This document shows positions 63,395-64,000 of a stretch of 64,000 bases of DNA, piece after piece. The stretch spans positions 62,001 through 126,000 of the forward strand of contig NZ_JTJC03000002.1 of the NCBI RefSeq assembly GCF_000817735.3. The letters are read 5' to 3'. Each line of letters starts with the position of its first letter. Position 1 is the stretch's first letter. The notes under the pieces were generated by a model that saw nothing but the letters and a program-made list of their open reading frames with translations, had not been told where the DNA came from and searched no databases. Both the position numbers and the translations under genes were made by a program. The DNA is from Scytonema millei VB511283 (GTDB lineage: Bacteria > Cyanobacteriota > Cyanobacteriia > Cyanobacteriales > Chroococcidiopsidaceae).

Positions 63395-64000
63395 AAGGTG
63401 AGAACTGACTTGACTGTGGCGACGGGCAATTAGCAGGGAAGATTGACACTGGATGGCTAATTCATCTGTATATCTGCCAAGAGTTTGTCGTTCGATTCCC
63501 CAGGCGCGACTCATGCCAACTATGGTTAAATCGACATGGGCTGATGCTTCTACGACTGCTAAAATCGGTTCGGAAGTTTCTTTTGGTTGAATTATAGAAA
63601 TGCGATCGCGCATTTTCTGGGGCAGTTGTTGCATAACATTACGTAACTCGTAACTGAACTCGCTTGTTGCTGGTGTTGCTGGTGTTGCTTGCAGCACTGA
63701 CAAAGATGCCGTGTCGCAATTCGCTAGCAGGCGCAGAGCCATGACTAACGCTAGGTCATCGTGAATATTGCCAATATAAGGCACTAGCAGCGATTCTAAG
63801 TTTTGTTTGCCGCGATCGATGTATACTGCTACGTCTACTGGAGCAAGACTGAGAATTTGACCGACACGTCCACCTAAACGATTGTTACTAAAAGCCGGAC
63901 GATGCCAACCGACGACAATTAAACTAACGCTGTCAAGTTTGGCAATCTCGGTTGTAGCTCTAGCAACGTCGTTGCTGACGCGAACGATGGGATGAATTAG
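63374..64000 (-). CDS. Cation:proton antiporter (CPA2) C-terminal USP-like region, partial
   Basis: The last ~208 residues of a larger protein; the frame is open to the right edge. It shows tandem universal-stress-protein-like folds: VSLIVVGWHRPAFSNNRLGG and VDVAVYIDRGKQNLESLLVPYIG, then ALRLLANCDTASLSVLQ, ISIIQPKETSEPI and HVDLTIVGMSRAWGIERQ. This pairing is typical of the cytoplasmic tail of cyanobacterial Na+/H+ (CPA2) antiporters, but the membrane part is outside the window. The last five residues, VISYQ, and the stop are encoded by heptad-repeat DNA, so the original C-terminus may have been replaced. Confidence 0.8.
   Translation of the reverse strand, partial: LIHPIVRVSNDVARATTEIAKLDSVSLIVVGWHRPAFSNNRLGGRVGQILSLAPVDVAVYIDRGKQNLESLLVPYIGNIHDDLALVMALRLLANCDTASLSVLQATPATPATSEFSYELRNVMQQLPQKMRDRISIIQPKETSEPILAVVEASAHVDLTIVGMSRAWGIERQTLGRYTDELAIQCQSSLLIARRHSQVSSHLDVISYQ

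Overview
The window is a 64 kb piece of a cyanobacterial chromosome. The evidence is a flv3/flv1 flavodiiron pair, an omega-3 acyl-lipid desaturase, a phycobiliprotein-lyase-like gene, a carotenoid oxygenase, a PSI-related thioredoxin-fold protein, and very frequent GCGATCGC (HIP1) octamers. Almost every spacer also carries tandem 7-bp repeats of the STRR type known from heterocystous and Chroococcidiopsis-like cyanobacteria. I infer a Chroococcidiopsis/Nostoc-affine organism but cannot name the species from sequence alone.

Layout. 0-11.7 kb is housekeeping: 5' end of clpB, glyoxalase I, enolase, argC, a zinc-ribbon/coiled-coil membrane protein, an HD-GYP response regulator, pfkA, era, a membrane-anchored PstS-like protein and recR. 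11.8-15.6 kb holds a class III aminotransferase, a complete IS4-family element with 18-bp inverted repeats and a 10-bp target duplication, and an Rpn/DUF4351 gene whose ATG lies inside that duplication. 15.8-21.6 kb is a siderophore-uptake locus: a binding lipoprotein, an AMIN/TonB-dependent receptor split by an IS630-family element, and a PchR-like AraC regulator. 21.7-27.0 kb is an RND efflux pump with its fusion protein and an ArsR regulator preceded by a cluster of operator-like repeats. 27.6-35.5 kb is mixed (thioredoxin-like protein, SDR, murG, Uma2, PfkB kinase, MazEF-like pair, coaX). 35.6-42.4 kb holds flv3, an acyltransferase, flv1, desB and a CpcS/CpeS-like gene. 42.6-46.9 kb is the conserved rplS, tRNA-Trp, secE, nusG, rplK, rplA, rplJ, rplL block with an L10-type leader. 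47-64 kb carries a Ser/Thr kinase, a carotenoid oxygenase with a DUF4089 partner, an MFS folate/biopterin transporter, MscS, hisB, an SLBB export protein, a sensor kinase, a YdeI-family pseudogene with two in-frame stops, ppk, a receiver protein and the 3' end of a CPA2/USP antiporter.

How the parts relate. The most striking signal is not a gene system but the spacer DNA. Many different heptamers are each tandemly repeated with period 7. They are often arranged as long inverted repeats at gene ends, they run right up to some start codons, and in one case they supply the C-terminus and stop of a gene. A second layer of dispersed palindromes (a family of about 65 bp with AGGGGCGGGTTT ends, an exact 26-bp palindrome present twice, and a TGTAGAGACGTTA palindrome) also sits at gene ends, and a similar unit has expanded inside the Ser/Thr kinase linker. 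Two insertion sequences and a nonsense-mutated gene show active decay of accessory functions. I see no CRISPR array, prophage or new defence cluster.
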